NCBI GenBank assembly: GCA_039583875.1
Contig: CM077151.1
Span: forward strand, 121,649,047-121,713,046
DNA: 64,000 nt
Origin: Platanthera guangdongensis
Taxonomy: Eukaryota; Streptophyta; Magnoliopsida; Asparagales; Orchidaceae
Direction of reading: 5' to 3'
Shown here: positions 53,997-64,000 of the stretch, piece after piece
Numbering within the stretch: position 1 is the stretch's first letter
Layout: every line of letters starts with the position of its first letter
Translations under genes and position numbers: made by a program
Notes under the pieces: generated by a model
Databases searched by the model: none
What the model saw: only the letters and a program-made list of their open reading frames with translations
Told to the model about the DNA's origin: nothing

Positions 53997-56900
53997 CAAA
54001 ATTGACCTTAATTTATAAACTTGCCCACACAAGCTTATAGACCAAGGGGTCGTTTTGCAGGTCCTAATGTATAAGCGTCCCATTCCACTTATACTTTAGG
54101 TGTCAGGGGTAAATGAATCGATTATTCTATGATATGCAAGTGGGTATGATGGAACATGCAAGTGCAACACACACACCCGACTCTGTGCACACAGACCTTT
54201 AGTTCCCCCTTTCTGGAGCCGTAACCTCCCAGGATAACTCCGTAGTGGCATACGGAAGCGGTGGGTTGGGCCTCGCCCACTCTAAACCAGTAAAGCACTA
54301 CCGGTCAAACCTATCGTATGCCTCAATGCTTGGTGCATGAAGCGGACTCCTGCGTACTCTTGCTGGTTGGCACACCGGACTTCTGTTGGCAAAGTGCTAA
54401 CCACACTTGCCGAGTCAACGTATTGGCGTCGGTGCATCGACCCTCCAATACCGAAGACCCACCACATTAATTTCTTTCCTTTCATGCACATGCAAATTTA
54501 TTGTATTCAAAATCGAGCCGAAGCTCCCCGGACCAAAATGTCTGTCTCAAACAATCGAGCCGAAGCTCCCCGGACCAAAACGTCCGTCTCCTAACCATCC
54601 AAGCCAAAGCTCCCAACTATCTTCCTGTGCTATCTGTGTTTGTGAAATGTGCAACCCTAAATACTAAGTTGCTCTTTTCAGCTTGTTAATACAGTTTACG
54701 TTAACCCAGGACTGCCCCCGATATTCCCTGTGAAGGGCTCTCAAGGGGCACTAGGAACTATGTTGGGATTACGCCAAGCGTTCCCTTTCGTAAGGTACTT
54801 ATTATTATTATTGGTTGATTCTCTTACCCATTACCTTCTCGTGTTACGATAGACTAACCTACTGTGGTTTTTAACCTTCCTCTCTTCGGTAAAGACGATC
54901 TTTCGTCGAACCCGAGCACCTCTTAACTCTAGCCAGCACCACTTCTCACCAACCCTCCCTATCCTTCTATGGTGAACTCATCCATATCTATTCAAAATGA
55001 CTAACTCCTACACCATGCCCCATCGTATCTTATTGCAATTTACCCGTCTTGCCAAATGCAGACCATCATGGGCTATATGTCGGACCGGATAGATGATAAT
55101 CCAAATACTCATCCAAATAGCCTACCTTATTTACTGGAGACTTATCAAGACACAAATAGACTAAATCCAGGAAATTATAATTTTCCTAATTTATCTGGTA
55201 TTTAATTAATTTCCTTAAAGCTTCCAAAGGCTACCAGTTTGAACATGAACTACCCTAAGTACTCATGCAAGATGCCTAACAAAATTATGATAATTATTAG
55301 GTTATCTCAATATGGTAAATCCAAAGTATCACAATTTTTCTAGCATTAAAAGGGCACTAAAACTATTTTAGCACTGTTTACTATCTTCCGTTGTTTATGA
55401 ATCAAGTACAGAAAATATCCATCCAACACTTTTAAATTAATTATACTATGTAGATACAACCTTAAAAGTATCATTGGCCAAGTTTCATAATTTTGCAGCA
55501 AGTATTAACCCCTAAATAAAATAATTATCAAAAACCTCAATATAGTGAACTTGTAAAGGAAGTACTGTAAACAACCCTATAAAAATTATGAATAAATTCT
55601 TACAAGTATATTTTGGCATGAAATCATCAGTACCTAAGTCTCATGATTTTTCAACAGTTATAACATCTATAAATAATTTTATACCACCGAAGACCCTTTT
55701 TGAAACTAGTGAAGGAAGTACTAAATATGATCAATTAAAAATTGTAACAAAATTCAGGAATATTCACATAGACCTAGATTATCTTCTGACCAAGTTTCAT
55801 CAGTTTCAAATTAACAGAATAATCAAATTAATTAAAAACACCATTTTGGGCTTTTTGATAATTAACAAATAAAGCACCAGAGATATAATCCATAAAATTC
55901 TAATAAAATCACAAGGGGATCTAGATGGTCTAAAACTTACTCTACCCAAGTTCACAACCTTTAGATAAGGTTTAGTGGCTGAATTTACAAAACTGTGCTT
56001 CTACCCTAAAACTAGGGTTAGGGTTTTGAGGTGACTACCTTCCTCCAAGTACTCTAAGATTCCTTCCAGAGAACTTAGGTTACACTACCTTCAATTCTAC
56101 TAAGTTTTCAAGGTCCTACAAGGGCATTAGCCCCCATGTCTTTCACAACCCCCAAAAGTCCTTCCTTAGGGTTTGAGGTTGAACCCTCGGGTAAATCAAG
56201 CCTAAATCACCCCATTTTCCTTAAGAGGGTGACATTGTCCATACTAAGTCAGTGTCCAAAACCTCAGCCTCTGTTGAGTGGAGGTGGCCACCCTAAGCCC
56301 ATGGTGCACTTTTAATCAAAAACACCTCCTTAAGGCCAAACTAGGATTTGTTGATTCCCCAACCAAAACCCATCCAAATGAGTTGAAATTTTGTACAGAG
56401 CTAGGTATTGATTCCAGGGACCACTCACCAAAATTTGGGAGGGTTTGGCGGTCATTAGACCACTTAATTAAAATACCCTATCTTTATTAAATAAAAGTAA
56501 AAACTTTAGGCAAAGTGTCTCTACAAATTCTGAATTTTGGGCAAGCCCTAGGTATGGCTAGGGTGGACTTCTTGCCAAACTTTCAATTAATTTTGACCAA
56601 GGATGAAGTGTGGGCACTCAGTTTAATGTCTGCCTAGCCATAGGTGTAGGTCCCACCAAAATGGGTGCCCTAGTCAAACCAGGCACCCAAATGGGTTCCA
56701 ATAAATTTTAAAATAAAATAGACCCCAGGGCTATAAGTTTCATGTTGGTGACTTTTCCAGTAAAGGAGCCTAGGTAGTTTTAAAAATTAAGACCATTAAA
56801 TACCAAATCTGTCACAGGAATTTAATTAATCAGAAAAGTATATACTATAGTTTAAAATCATATTAGCACGAATCTTGAAGCACCACTGGACGGGATCCAT

Positions 56901-57195
56901 TCATCTTCCACCTTGAGCTGACAGTCAGGATTCATCCCGCCTGGAGCCACTTCCAAGCACTACCGCCGGCGATCCGGCAACTTCCCCGGCCGGCCACCGC
57001 CACCACCACCTTCGTTGAGGTGGTGGCCGTCGCCAGGCGGCGGCTTGGCCACCGAAAAGCACTATTTCGGCGGTTCTAGCAAGAGAATTATCGGCCAAAA
57101 TCCATGGAAATCCCGAATTGGATCGGGCTCAATTGAGCCCAAACCTTGGACCTAGTGATTGCTATGATCTATACATGAGAGGAGTGGAGGAGGAC

Positions 57196-57237
57196 CTTGC
57201 TGGTGGTCTGAAGTTGAGTAGATCTTCGGGTTGCCAT
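57196..57237 (-). CDS. Candidate LTR-encoded first Gag exon (relative)
   Basis: Minus-strand ATG at 57237 in good context (caccaccaccATGGCA) encodes MATRRSTQLQTTSK, then AAG|GTCCTC. The plus-strand element has MAARRSPRL at the matching place. The nucleotide context around it has diverged, so the shared reading frame is notable. The donor here is weak, which may be decay. TATA was not placed with confidence. Confidence 0.45.
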
Positions 57238-57759
57238 GGTGGTGGTGCCGCCGGCCGAATTTCTGCAATAGTGCAGTCAAGTTGATCGATATCTCCAGGT
57301 AAATGGTCGAAAGGGCTCCTCTCATGTCACTGATGGTGTTTAAATGGCCCATTGGGGAGGGGGCAGCTGGTTCTTCAATACCCATCAAACACCATTAATG
57401 ATGTGGCTCGGGTTAAGTGGGGGGGGGGGGGGGGGCTGAACCTACCCCTTGGTGGCCGGGAAACGGCTGGAATCAACTCCTCTTCCCTAGAGGAGTTGAT
57501 TGCAGCCATAAAGGATGGTTGTTGACCTCCTTTGGCCGGTTCCCACCCATCCCTTCTTCTCCCCCAACTCTCTCTCTCCACCATTATCATGAAAGGAAAC
57601 TCCTTTCTCTCTCATAATCACCCATATTGACTGGTCAACTCCATAGGATATGTGCAGCCCACTTAATCATAATAATTATGAAAAGTGAGGTTAGCCTAAG
57701 GGAAGAATGGCTTGAGCTTGGGTTACCCCATTTGGGCTAGGTTTGACTTGGCTTAGGCT

Positions 57760-58480
57760 AGGGTTGACTTGGGTCAATTTGATCATTTGGGTTGACCCCA
57801 TTGGGTCCTTGGTGACCCATTGGCCTCCCCTAAGGTCTATGTAGGGTTGGGTAGGGTTAACTTGGCACCTTGGAGGTCACTTGACCCTTGGTAAGGGCAC
57901 TTTGACCACTTTGGGGCTTGAGTTGACTTGGGTCAACTTAGCCACTAGATTTGACTCCGATGGGTCCCTAGTGACCCATTGACCTCACTTTAGGTTTAGG
58001 AAGCACGGAGTAAGGTTGGTTGGGCACCTTGGTGGTCACTTGACCCTTAGTTAGGGCACTTTGACCAAATTAGGGGTTAGAGTTGACTTGTGTCAACATG
58101 ACCATTTGGGTTGACCCAAGGGGTCCTTGGTGACCCCATGGCTTCCCCTGAGGTCTAGGAAGGGTTATGTAGGGTTACATTGCACTTTGGAGGTCACCTA
58201 CCCTTAGTAAGGGTACTTTGACCAGATGAGGGCCTAAGTTCACTTTGGTCTACTAGGTCTCTATGGCTGAACCCAATGTGCTATTGGTGACCCATTGACC
58301 TCACTTTAGGGTTAGGAGGGTATGGGTGGGGTCCATTTGACTAGGGGAAGGTCAATTGACCCTAAATAGGCTAGTTTGACCCATTTAGGGTTACAGTTGA
58401 CTTGGGTCAACTGAGTCTCTTTGATTGACCCCAATGGGTCCTTATGGTTCTAATGGGCCTCCCAAAATGTTTGGGGGTGT
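57760..58480. repeat. Degenerate ~150-170-bp tandem array in LTR
   Basis: Four to five diverged units each contain 'gttgacttgggtcaa', 'gggtcc.tggtgacccattg.cctc', 'ggtcacttgaccct' and 'gggcactttgacca' in the same order (unit starts near 57761, 57912, 58084, 58230 and 58389). Confidence 0.75.
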
Positions 58481-58678
58481 TGTGGTAAGGTTTTGGGGTC
58501 AAGGTGTAGCCCCTTGGTCATCCTAAACTAAGGTTAAGAATTCTACTATTTGCAGACCATGATGATCCTCACCTTGGCCTTCTATCTCTTGGCCCATTTC
58601 TGGCTTCCTAGGGTTTTGTCATGACCTAGCCATGGCCAAAACCACTCTTAGGGGTCTAGTTAGAAATGGGATGTTACA

Positions 58679-58970
58679 AATCCCAATAAACAAAACAAAG
58701 ATTTCGTCCCCGAAATTAAGGTTAAGCCTGCGGGAATACCTATCGAGGAATAAGAAGCTTGTAACATCCCATATGTGAACGATTATGTCTCGACGTCTTG
58801 TTTGTTTAGTGGGGCCTGGAGGGGGAAACCCTAAATCTATGACCAGTTCACCTAATTGATGAAGCCAAGATCCCAATAAACAAAAGATTAGCCTCTACTC
58901 TTCATAGAGCAGCCCTACTAGTTTAAAGCAGGAAAATAAATACAACATCTTGAGGGGTTGTGAGGTATAC
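58679..58970. other. Pol-LTR junction with 16-bp direct repeat
   Basis: 'atcccaataaacaaaa' occurs at 58680-58695 and again at 58870-58885. The 190 bases starting with the first copy contain 'tttcgtccccgaaat' (minus TTTCGGGGACGAAA, the post-pol motif) and 'tgtaacatcccatatgtg', which looks like an LTR start in the opposite orientation. Some small rearrangement has occurred. Confidence 0.6.
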
Positions 58971-61960
58971 CTAACTGAACAGCTCTGGGTATTTTTGTCG
59001 CATCAGGTCCTGCGGTTCCCAGGTATGCTCCTCCTGGTTGTGGTTCCTCCACAGGACTTTGACTAGCGGAACCTTCTTGCGACGTAAGATCCGTACTCCT
59101 CGGTCATCGATCTGAACCGGCTCTAAGAGAACTGACCGGTCTGAAGCTACCGACCCTTCGGTCGTCAAAATCTGCTGCTCCGGGCGTAGTAGAGCCCTCC
59201 TCAGCAAAGAAATGTGGAAGACATCATGCAGAGCTGCCAGCTCTGGTGGCAACTCCAGCCTGTAGGCTAGGGGTCCGATCCGCTCCAGGATCCTGTAAGG
59301 GCGCATATACCTAGGGCTGAGCTTCTTCCTTCGACCACGCACTCGTGAAACTCCATGCATGGGCTACATCATCAGAAACACTCGGTCCCCCACCTGAAAC
59401 TCCACCTAATGGTGTCGGGCATCATAGTACTTAGCATGTCTACTCTGCGCCTCTAGCATCCTATCTCTGATCAGCCTCACCTGAGCCTCGGTGTCTTCAA
59501 CAAAATCTGATCCCAACACCTTCGGATCCTCGTCCTGAATCCAAGAAAGCGGGGTCCTGCATTTCCTTCCATACAAGGCTTCGTAAGGCGCCATTCTGAT
59601 GCTGGACTGGTAGCTGTTGTTATAGGAGAACTCGACCAGGGGTAAGAGCTTGTCCCATGGTTCCCCGCGGTCCAAAATGCATAGCCTCAAAAGATCTTCT
59701 AGCGTCCGGTTGGTGCGTTCCATCTGCCCATCCGTCTGGGGATGGAATGCGGTGCTGAAGGTCAATGGCGTGCCTAAGTAAGGTTGCACGGATCTCCACT
59801 CCCTGGAAGTGAACCGGCCATCCCGATCCGACACGATCGTCTTGGGCACCCCATGATATCGAACGAACTGCTCCACAAATCTCCGCACCAATACTCCCAC
59901 AGAGTCGTCCTTCCAGATCGGAATGAACTTGGCCACCTTAGTCATCTGATCGACGATGACCCAAATCGAGTCGTTTCCCGTCCGTGATCGGGGAAGTCCA
60001 TGAATAAAGTCCATCGCGATGTCTTCAAACTTCCACTCCGGTACCGGGATTGGTTGCAACAAACCCGCGCGGTTTTTGCACTCCGTCTTCACTAGCTGGT
60101 ACGCTTTGCAGTGGGTCACAAACTGAATTATATCCTTCTTCATGCCTGGCCAGTACATAGTCTACTTCAAATCCGCAGTCATCTTCGTGATCCCCGGGTG
60201 CACCGAGTATCTGCTGTGGTGGGCCTCCGCCATGATATCTTCCCGGACCTGGCCTCCTTCCGGTATATAAGTTCGACCTATAAATCATACCACGCCATCC
60301 CTCATCGTGTAATCCCCTGCTGCACCATTCTACAAGGCCCAGAATATCGGCTCCAATTTGGCATCTCGCCTCTGCCCATCTCTGACTCGGTCCCGGATAT
60401 CGTCTGTAGCACTCATTGCAGCAAAATACTCCACGTAAAGCTCGGGATCCTCGGACGACACCAGGGTGATGTGCATATCCTCCAATCTCCTCACCAGCTC
60501 CATAGGCATAACCTGGGGCCCGGCTTCGGAAGTGACAGCTCTCTGACAAAACGCGTCGGCCACTACGTTTGCCTTCCCTGGATAGTAGTCCATCTCATAC
60601 TGGTAATCCGCTAAGAACTCCACCCAATTCCTCTGCCTGATGTTCAGTTCCTTCTGCGTGTCCACGTATTTCAGGTTCTTGTGGTCGGAGTAGATGTCGC
60701 AGTGTACTCCATAAAGATAGTGGCGCCAGACCTTCAAAGCAAAAACGACCGCCCCCATCTCAAGGTCGTGCACCAGGTAGTTCTTTTCGTGCTTCTTCAA
60801 CTAGAGAGACGCATAGGCAATCACATGACCCTTCTGCATCAGTACAGCTCCCATACCCTGGTAGGAAGCATCAGTGTAGACCTGAAATCCTTCTCTCCCC
60901 GAGGGGAGAGCAAGTATGGGAGCCGAGGTGAGTCGATCCTTCAGCTCCTGGAAAGCTACCTGGCACTGCGGGGTCCACACGAAAGGTACCTCCTTCTTCG
61001 TCAAAGATGTAAGTGGGAGGGCGATTCAAGAGAATCCCTCCACGAACTTCCGGTAATAACCGGCAAGTCCTAGGAAACTTCGTACGTCGGTGACTGCCTT
61101 CAACTGCGGCCAATCCCAAACTGCCTGAATCTTTGCCGGATCCACTGTCAACCTGGCTCCACTGCCAACCCGGCTCCACTGATAATATTGCCTAAGAAGA
61201 CCACCTCCTTCAACCAGAACTGACATTTGCTAAACTTTGCATATAAATGATTCTCCCGCAGTCTCTGTAGGGTCAGTTTCAGATGGCGAGTGTGCTCCTC
61301 CTCCATTCTCGAGTAGATGAGGATGTCATCGATAAGCACAATGACAAACACATCTAGATACTCCTTTAAAACTAGGTTCATGAGGGTCATGAACGCCGAT
61401 GGTGCATTCGTGAGCCCGAAGGGGATCACCGTAAACTCAAACAATCCATATCTGGTACTAAAAGCAGTCTTCTGAATATCCTCCTCTCGAATCCGAAGCT
61501 GCTAGTAGCCCGACCTCAAATCTAATTTTGAAAAGAACTGTGCCCCCTGCAGCTGGTCGAACAGCTCATCTATCCTTGGCAGCGGGTAGGTATTCCGGAC
61601 CGTCAGCCGATTTAGTGCTCGGTAATCAATACACAAGCGAAGACTTTCGTCCTTCTTCTTGACAAAAAGCATCGGGGCTCCCCACGGCGAAGAGCTTTGC
61701 CGGACAAACCCTGCCTCTACTAGTTCCTGCAACTGACTTCAGAACTCTGTCAACTCCTTCGGGTCCATCCGGTAAGGGGACCTAGATGCCGGCTTGGCCC
61801 CCGGCACTAGCTGTATCTGGAAGTCCTGCTCTCGGTGCGGGGTAACCCTGGCAGTTTCTCTAGAAAGATGTCAGCAAACTCTCGCACCACCGGGATGTCT
61901 TCCACAGACCCCTTGGCCTCCGCCAACTCAAATAAAATCTGATAAACTTCCTCTCCCTAT
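58971..61960 (-). pseudogene. Chromovirus pol: RT, RNase H, integrase, chromodomain (broken)
   Basis: Minus order: RT fingers 61732-61502 ('[23 protein letters not shown]', 'KLDLRSGY' then TAG), RT palm 61444-61148 ('[12 protein letters not shown]'), RNase H 61004-60330 ('YTDASYQGMGAVLMQKG', a TAG at ~60800, then '[24 protein letters not shown]'), integrase 60158-59406 ('[16 protein letters not shown]', 'SDRDGRFTS', '[14 protein letters not shown]'), and GPY module plus chromodomain 59360-58971 ('VPLVKVLWRNHNQEEHTWEPQDLM'). At least six stops. Sequence is close to the intact plus-strand pol, which confirms the family link. Confidence 0.9.
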
Positions 61961-62366
61961 AGGTGGGCCTTAACGCCCTGTACTGAAGATAAGAGTATAC
62001 GAGAGGTAGGTCTTATACCTTCGATGATAATGACAGAGTCCCCGTGCCTCACGGTGATCCTCTTTGCTTGACAATCAATCTGGGCATGGTTCCAGTATAA
62101 CCAAGTCATGCCCAGGATCAGCTCGAAGACTGGCATCCTTAGGATCATTGCCGACATTTCGAATGACTTTCCTCCAATCTCCGCCTCCATGTCGCAGTGG
62201 GCAGAAGTGAGTATCTCTGATCCATCGGGTAGACGCAACCTCCTCATCAGGCATGTGAACCGCTCCACTCCTTCCAGCCCTTCCAGAAAGGCCTCCGACA
62301 CAAACGAGTGCGAGGCACCCGTGTCGAACAGAGTATAGGCGGGCTTGCTGCTGATGAAGACTATAC
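61957..62366 (-). pseudogene. Chromovirus protease exon
   Basis: After the acceptor at 62367 the minus frame leads to the active-site loop L-F-D-T-G-A-S-H-S-F (about 62325-62296). It continues as 62301-61957 with 'LRLPDGSEIL', 'FELILGMTWLYWNHAQIDC' and an end near 61957. Catalytic residues are intact, unlike the broken RT downstream. Confidence 0.8.
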
Positions 62367-62496
62367 CTGGGACGGTTAAATGTCTTAGTATTTTTTAACG
62401 AGTTTTCTTTGCTATTTATTCTACTTAGGGAAGTTCTACTTGTTAGGCAATTCAAAAAGGGAACTCTATTTAAACAATTTAAATATCTTGGCGTAC
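62367..62496 (-). other. Predicted gag-pol intron, phase 1 (relative)
   Basis: 130 bp on minus: donor GCAG|GTACGC at 62496 and acceptor TTTAACCGTCCCAG|GTATAG at 62367. Splicing joins the Gag tail to protease 14 residues before the catalytic Asp, exactly as in the plus-strand relative. Both introns are 1 mod 3 in length. Retention here shifts the frame rather than stopping at once. Confidence 0.75.
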
Positions 62497-63613
62497 CTGC
62501 TATGACCTGCTCTGGGTTCCGAGGATGCGCCAGATCCAAAGCATACACCTGCTCCCTTTCTTGTATACGATCCCCTCCCTGGTAACCACGTCCTCGGCCA
62601 TGACCCCGACCTCCAAAATGCTGAGCAGGTGGGCCACCCTGTTGTGCTGGAGGTGGTGCCCCCCTCATGGGGCAGTTTCTCCTGAGGTGTCCAACCTGAT
62701 GACAATGGAAGCACTCTGGTGGGGGATACGCCATACCCCTGGGTCTCGGCATCTCCTGTATCCGAAGAGGTTGAGGGGCCAATATCACCTGCTCCCACGG
62801 CTCCTGCCTCACTTCCTGACGAGGCTGGTCCTCTGTCCTTCTCCCATCTGGTATAGCACCTCGCCGCTGATCATTTTTGGCTCTCCGACCCTGATCCTCC
62901 GCTTACCGCTTCCGGCCCCGAGTGGTGTGCCAATCAGCCTCAATCCTCTTTTCCATCTCCAAAATCGGGGAGATAGGCCCGTCGGATACAAACAACAAGG
63001 TCTCCCTCAACTCCTCTTTCACACCCTTATAAAACCTCTTGATGTATCCTGCTTCATCCAGCTGGTAAGAACCTGCATATCGAGCCAAATGGTCGAACTC
63101 CCGATGGTACTCCACCACCGTCCTGGTACCCGCTTCAGCTGTAAGAACCGCTCCTCCAACTCATCCCGGGCCGACTGTGGACCAAAATGCTCCAGCAGCG
63201 TGGCCCTGAACTCTTCCTAGGTAATTTCTGCAACCTCTGTATCGGCAAATGTCATGTCCAGCAGCGTCTTCCACAACCTCTTGGCATGGGACTCCAGGCA
63301 AGATACCACCAAAGCCACCCTCTCCTCCCAGGGGCACCGTATCTCCGTCAGCATTTCATACATAATATCCAGCCACTCTTCCGTCCGAACTGTCAACTCT
63401 GTCCCCAAATAGGACGGGGGAGAAAGTCCTCGGAAGGTGCTCAACCAGTTGGCCCCCGGGTTTGGCTGCGGAGCCGGAGCCTGTTTAGTCTGGAAGGCCT
63501 CAAGGATAGCTGTAAGAGTTTCCGCATGTCTGACTAAAGGAAAGGAGTGGGGATCGGGAGAGGTGGTGCAATGTCCGGAGTCTGCTGGGCTCCGCCTTGC
63601 GGTGTAGGCTTTG
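62497..63613 (-). pseudogene. Chromovirus gag main exon
   Basis: Capsid pattern in 63537-63217 ('LTAILEAFQTKQ', 'EEWLDIMYEMLTEIRCPWEERVALVVSCLESHAKRLW') and 63118-62903 ('MVEYHREFDHLARYAGSY', 'RFYKGVKEELRETL'). One zinc knuckle 'CFHCHQVGHLRRNC' near 62710-62672. The tail ends at the donor 62496. A strong acceptor (GTTACACATCCCCCAG, 63614) lies between the primer-binding site and the gag body, as the split-gag model requires. Frameshifts near 63535 and 63125. Confidence 0.8.
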
Positions 63614-63790
63614 CTGGGGGATGTGTAACAAAAGCCAATTGTAAGTAATCGACTTAACCTAATTAAAGTGGACATTTTACATGTGATCCCTCATATGGGC
63701 ACACCACTGCTTCCGCTGCTTAGTTTGCCCCCAAACTAAACTCGCGCGGGGGTGACCCAGGGTTGTGGACTGCTACTTTTCGATCGAGGT

Positions 63791-63804
63791 CTGCTCTGAT
63801 ACCA
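63791..63804 (-). other. Primer-binding site, initiator tRNA-Met
   Basis: On minus TGGTATCAGAGCAG, a perfect match to the plant initiator tRNA-Met site, two bases inside the LTR edge (63807). Confidence 0.92.
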
Positions 63805-63806
63805 CT

Positions 63807-64000
63807 TGTAAGACCCCCTCTTTTTTTTCTTTTAAAACACCGGGGTCTTAGGCCCAGAACTACCGTTTAGCGGTGACTACTTCATGCCCTGAAGGGTCAT
63901 CACCACAAAGCGTTGATTCTGCCGGCCAATTCGATCACAAAAAGTAGCAAAACAAAGTAAACGCAAACTAGCAGTACACAGAAAATCACATATCGTATAG
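63807..64000 (-). repeat. 5' LTR of second chromovirus, inner end only
   Basis: TGTAAGACCCCCTC... matches 53184 onward with a few substitutions ('gaactaccgtttagcgg' against 'gaaccgccattttgcgg') and leaves the window after 194 bases. Confidence 0.92.

Larger units (their letters stand above)
53184..58678 (-). repeat. 5.5-kb 3' LTR of the second chromovirus
   Basis: In minus sense it runs from TGTAACATCCCATTT (58678) to AGAGGGGGTCTTACA (53184). It contains a degenerate ~150-170-bp tandem array (57760-58480), a run of 17 G (57419-57435), a GC-rich patch with a 9-bp hairpin CCACCACCT/AGGTGGTGG (57003-57026), a candidate coding exon at 57237-57196, an (AT)n tract (53928-53996) and a second candidate exon at 53612-53520. 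Layout mirrors the 4.3-kb LTR of the plus-strand relative. Confidence 0.85.
53184..64000 (-). mobile_element. Second long-LTR chromovirus, minus strand (5' LTR leaves window)
   Basis: 3' LTR 53184-58678, interior 58679-63806 (5.1 kb), and the start of the 5' LTR at 63807. Both LTR edges read TGTAAGACCCCCTC on +, and the LTR start on minus is TGTAACATCCCA, as in the 13.6-kb element (TGTAACATCCCA...CTTACA). Interior length is close to that of its relative (5.06 kb). Gag and pol are present but carry many stops, so this copy is inactive and older. Confidence 0.9.

Noticed and set aside
34539..64000. Further GLDH exons
   Set aside because: Searched by eye for the GAHGTG region and later conserved blocks on + and found none.
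1..64000. tRNA, rRNA or pararetrovirus sequences
   Set aside because: No cloverleaf with A/B boxes, no rDNA. The polymerase genes all have integrase or LTR contexts of LTR retrotransposons.

Overview
The window is a block of nested LTR retrotransposons from a large flowering-plant nuclear genome. The evidence is the set of retroelement lineages (chromovirus, Tat, Athila and SIRE-like copia), one Tourist-like MITE, plant-type introns, and the first exon of one recognisable host gene: mitochondrial L-galactono-1,4-lactone dehydrogenase (GLDH, last step of vitamin C synthesis) at 33921-34538 on +. I cannot name the species. No rRNA, tRNA or CRISPR feature was seen. There is one 500-base N gap at 42407-42906.

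Left part (1-9.4 kb): a palindrome-rich short-repeat array, a MITE at 1067-1286 with TAA target duplications, a copia gag scrap, and a decayed chromovirus on the minus strand (about 2.9-7.7 kb). It is followed by a GC-rich 'gcggac/gcggcc' repeat tract that contains a TATA box. Middle part (9.4-33.6 kb): the remains of a Tat-lineage element on the minus strand, with its 5' LTR at 32823-33602 and gag, protease, RT, two RNase H domains and integrase down to about 27.3 kb. Next come a 72/75-bp tandem array and then a convergent extra ORF (putative gypsy-type transposon domain) on the plus strand. That ORF is split by a young 13.6-kb chromovirus at 10909-24529, which has 4.3-kb LTRs, the target duplication CGTCC and an intact pol.

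Right part (34.5-64 kb): beyond GLDH exon 1 there are an Athila-like gag/protease relic with its LTR, an integrase scrap, three SIRE-like copia pieces inserted in both orientations, and a second chromovirus on the minus strand (53184 to beyond 64000). The second chromovirus belongs to the same broad lineage as the 13.6-kb element, has a 5.5-kb LTR, and sits inside an older LTR of its own family. No later GLDH exon was found, so GLDH either has a first intron longer than 29 kb or is truncated.

The most interesting signal is in the two long-LTR chromoviruses. Although they are diverged and lie on opposite strands, both have (i) a phase-1 GT-AG intron at the same place between the gag zinc knuckle and the protease, and (ii) what look like two small coding exons inside the LTR. 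The first exon starts ATG-GC and encodes MA(A/T)RRS; the second follows a shared ATCATTTTAG acceptor. Together these would supply the N-terminus of Gag. On this reading the primer-binding site lies in an intron, spliced RNA would serve translation and unspliced RNA would serve as the genome. This is inference from conservation and reading phase, and cDNA data could test it.
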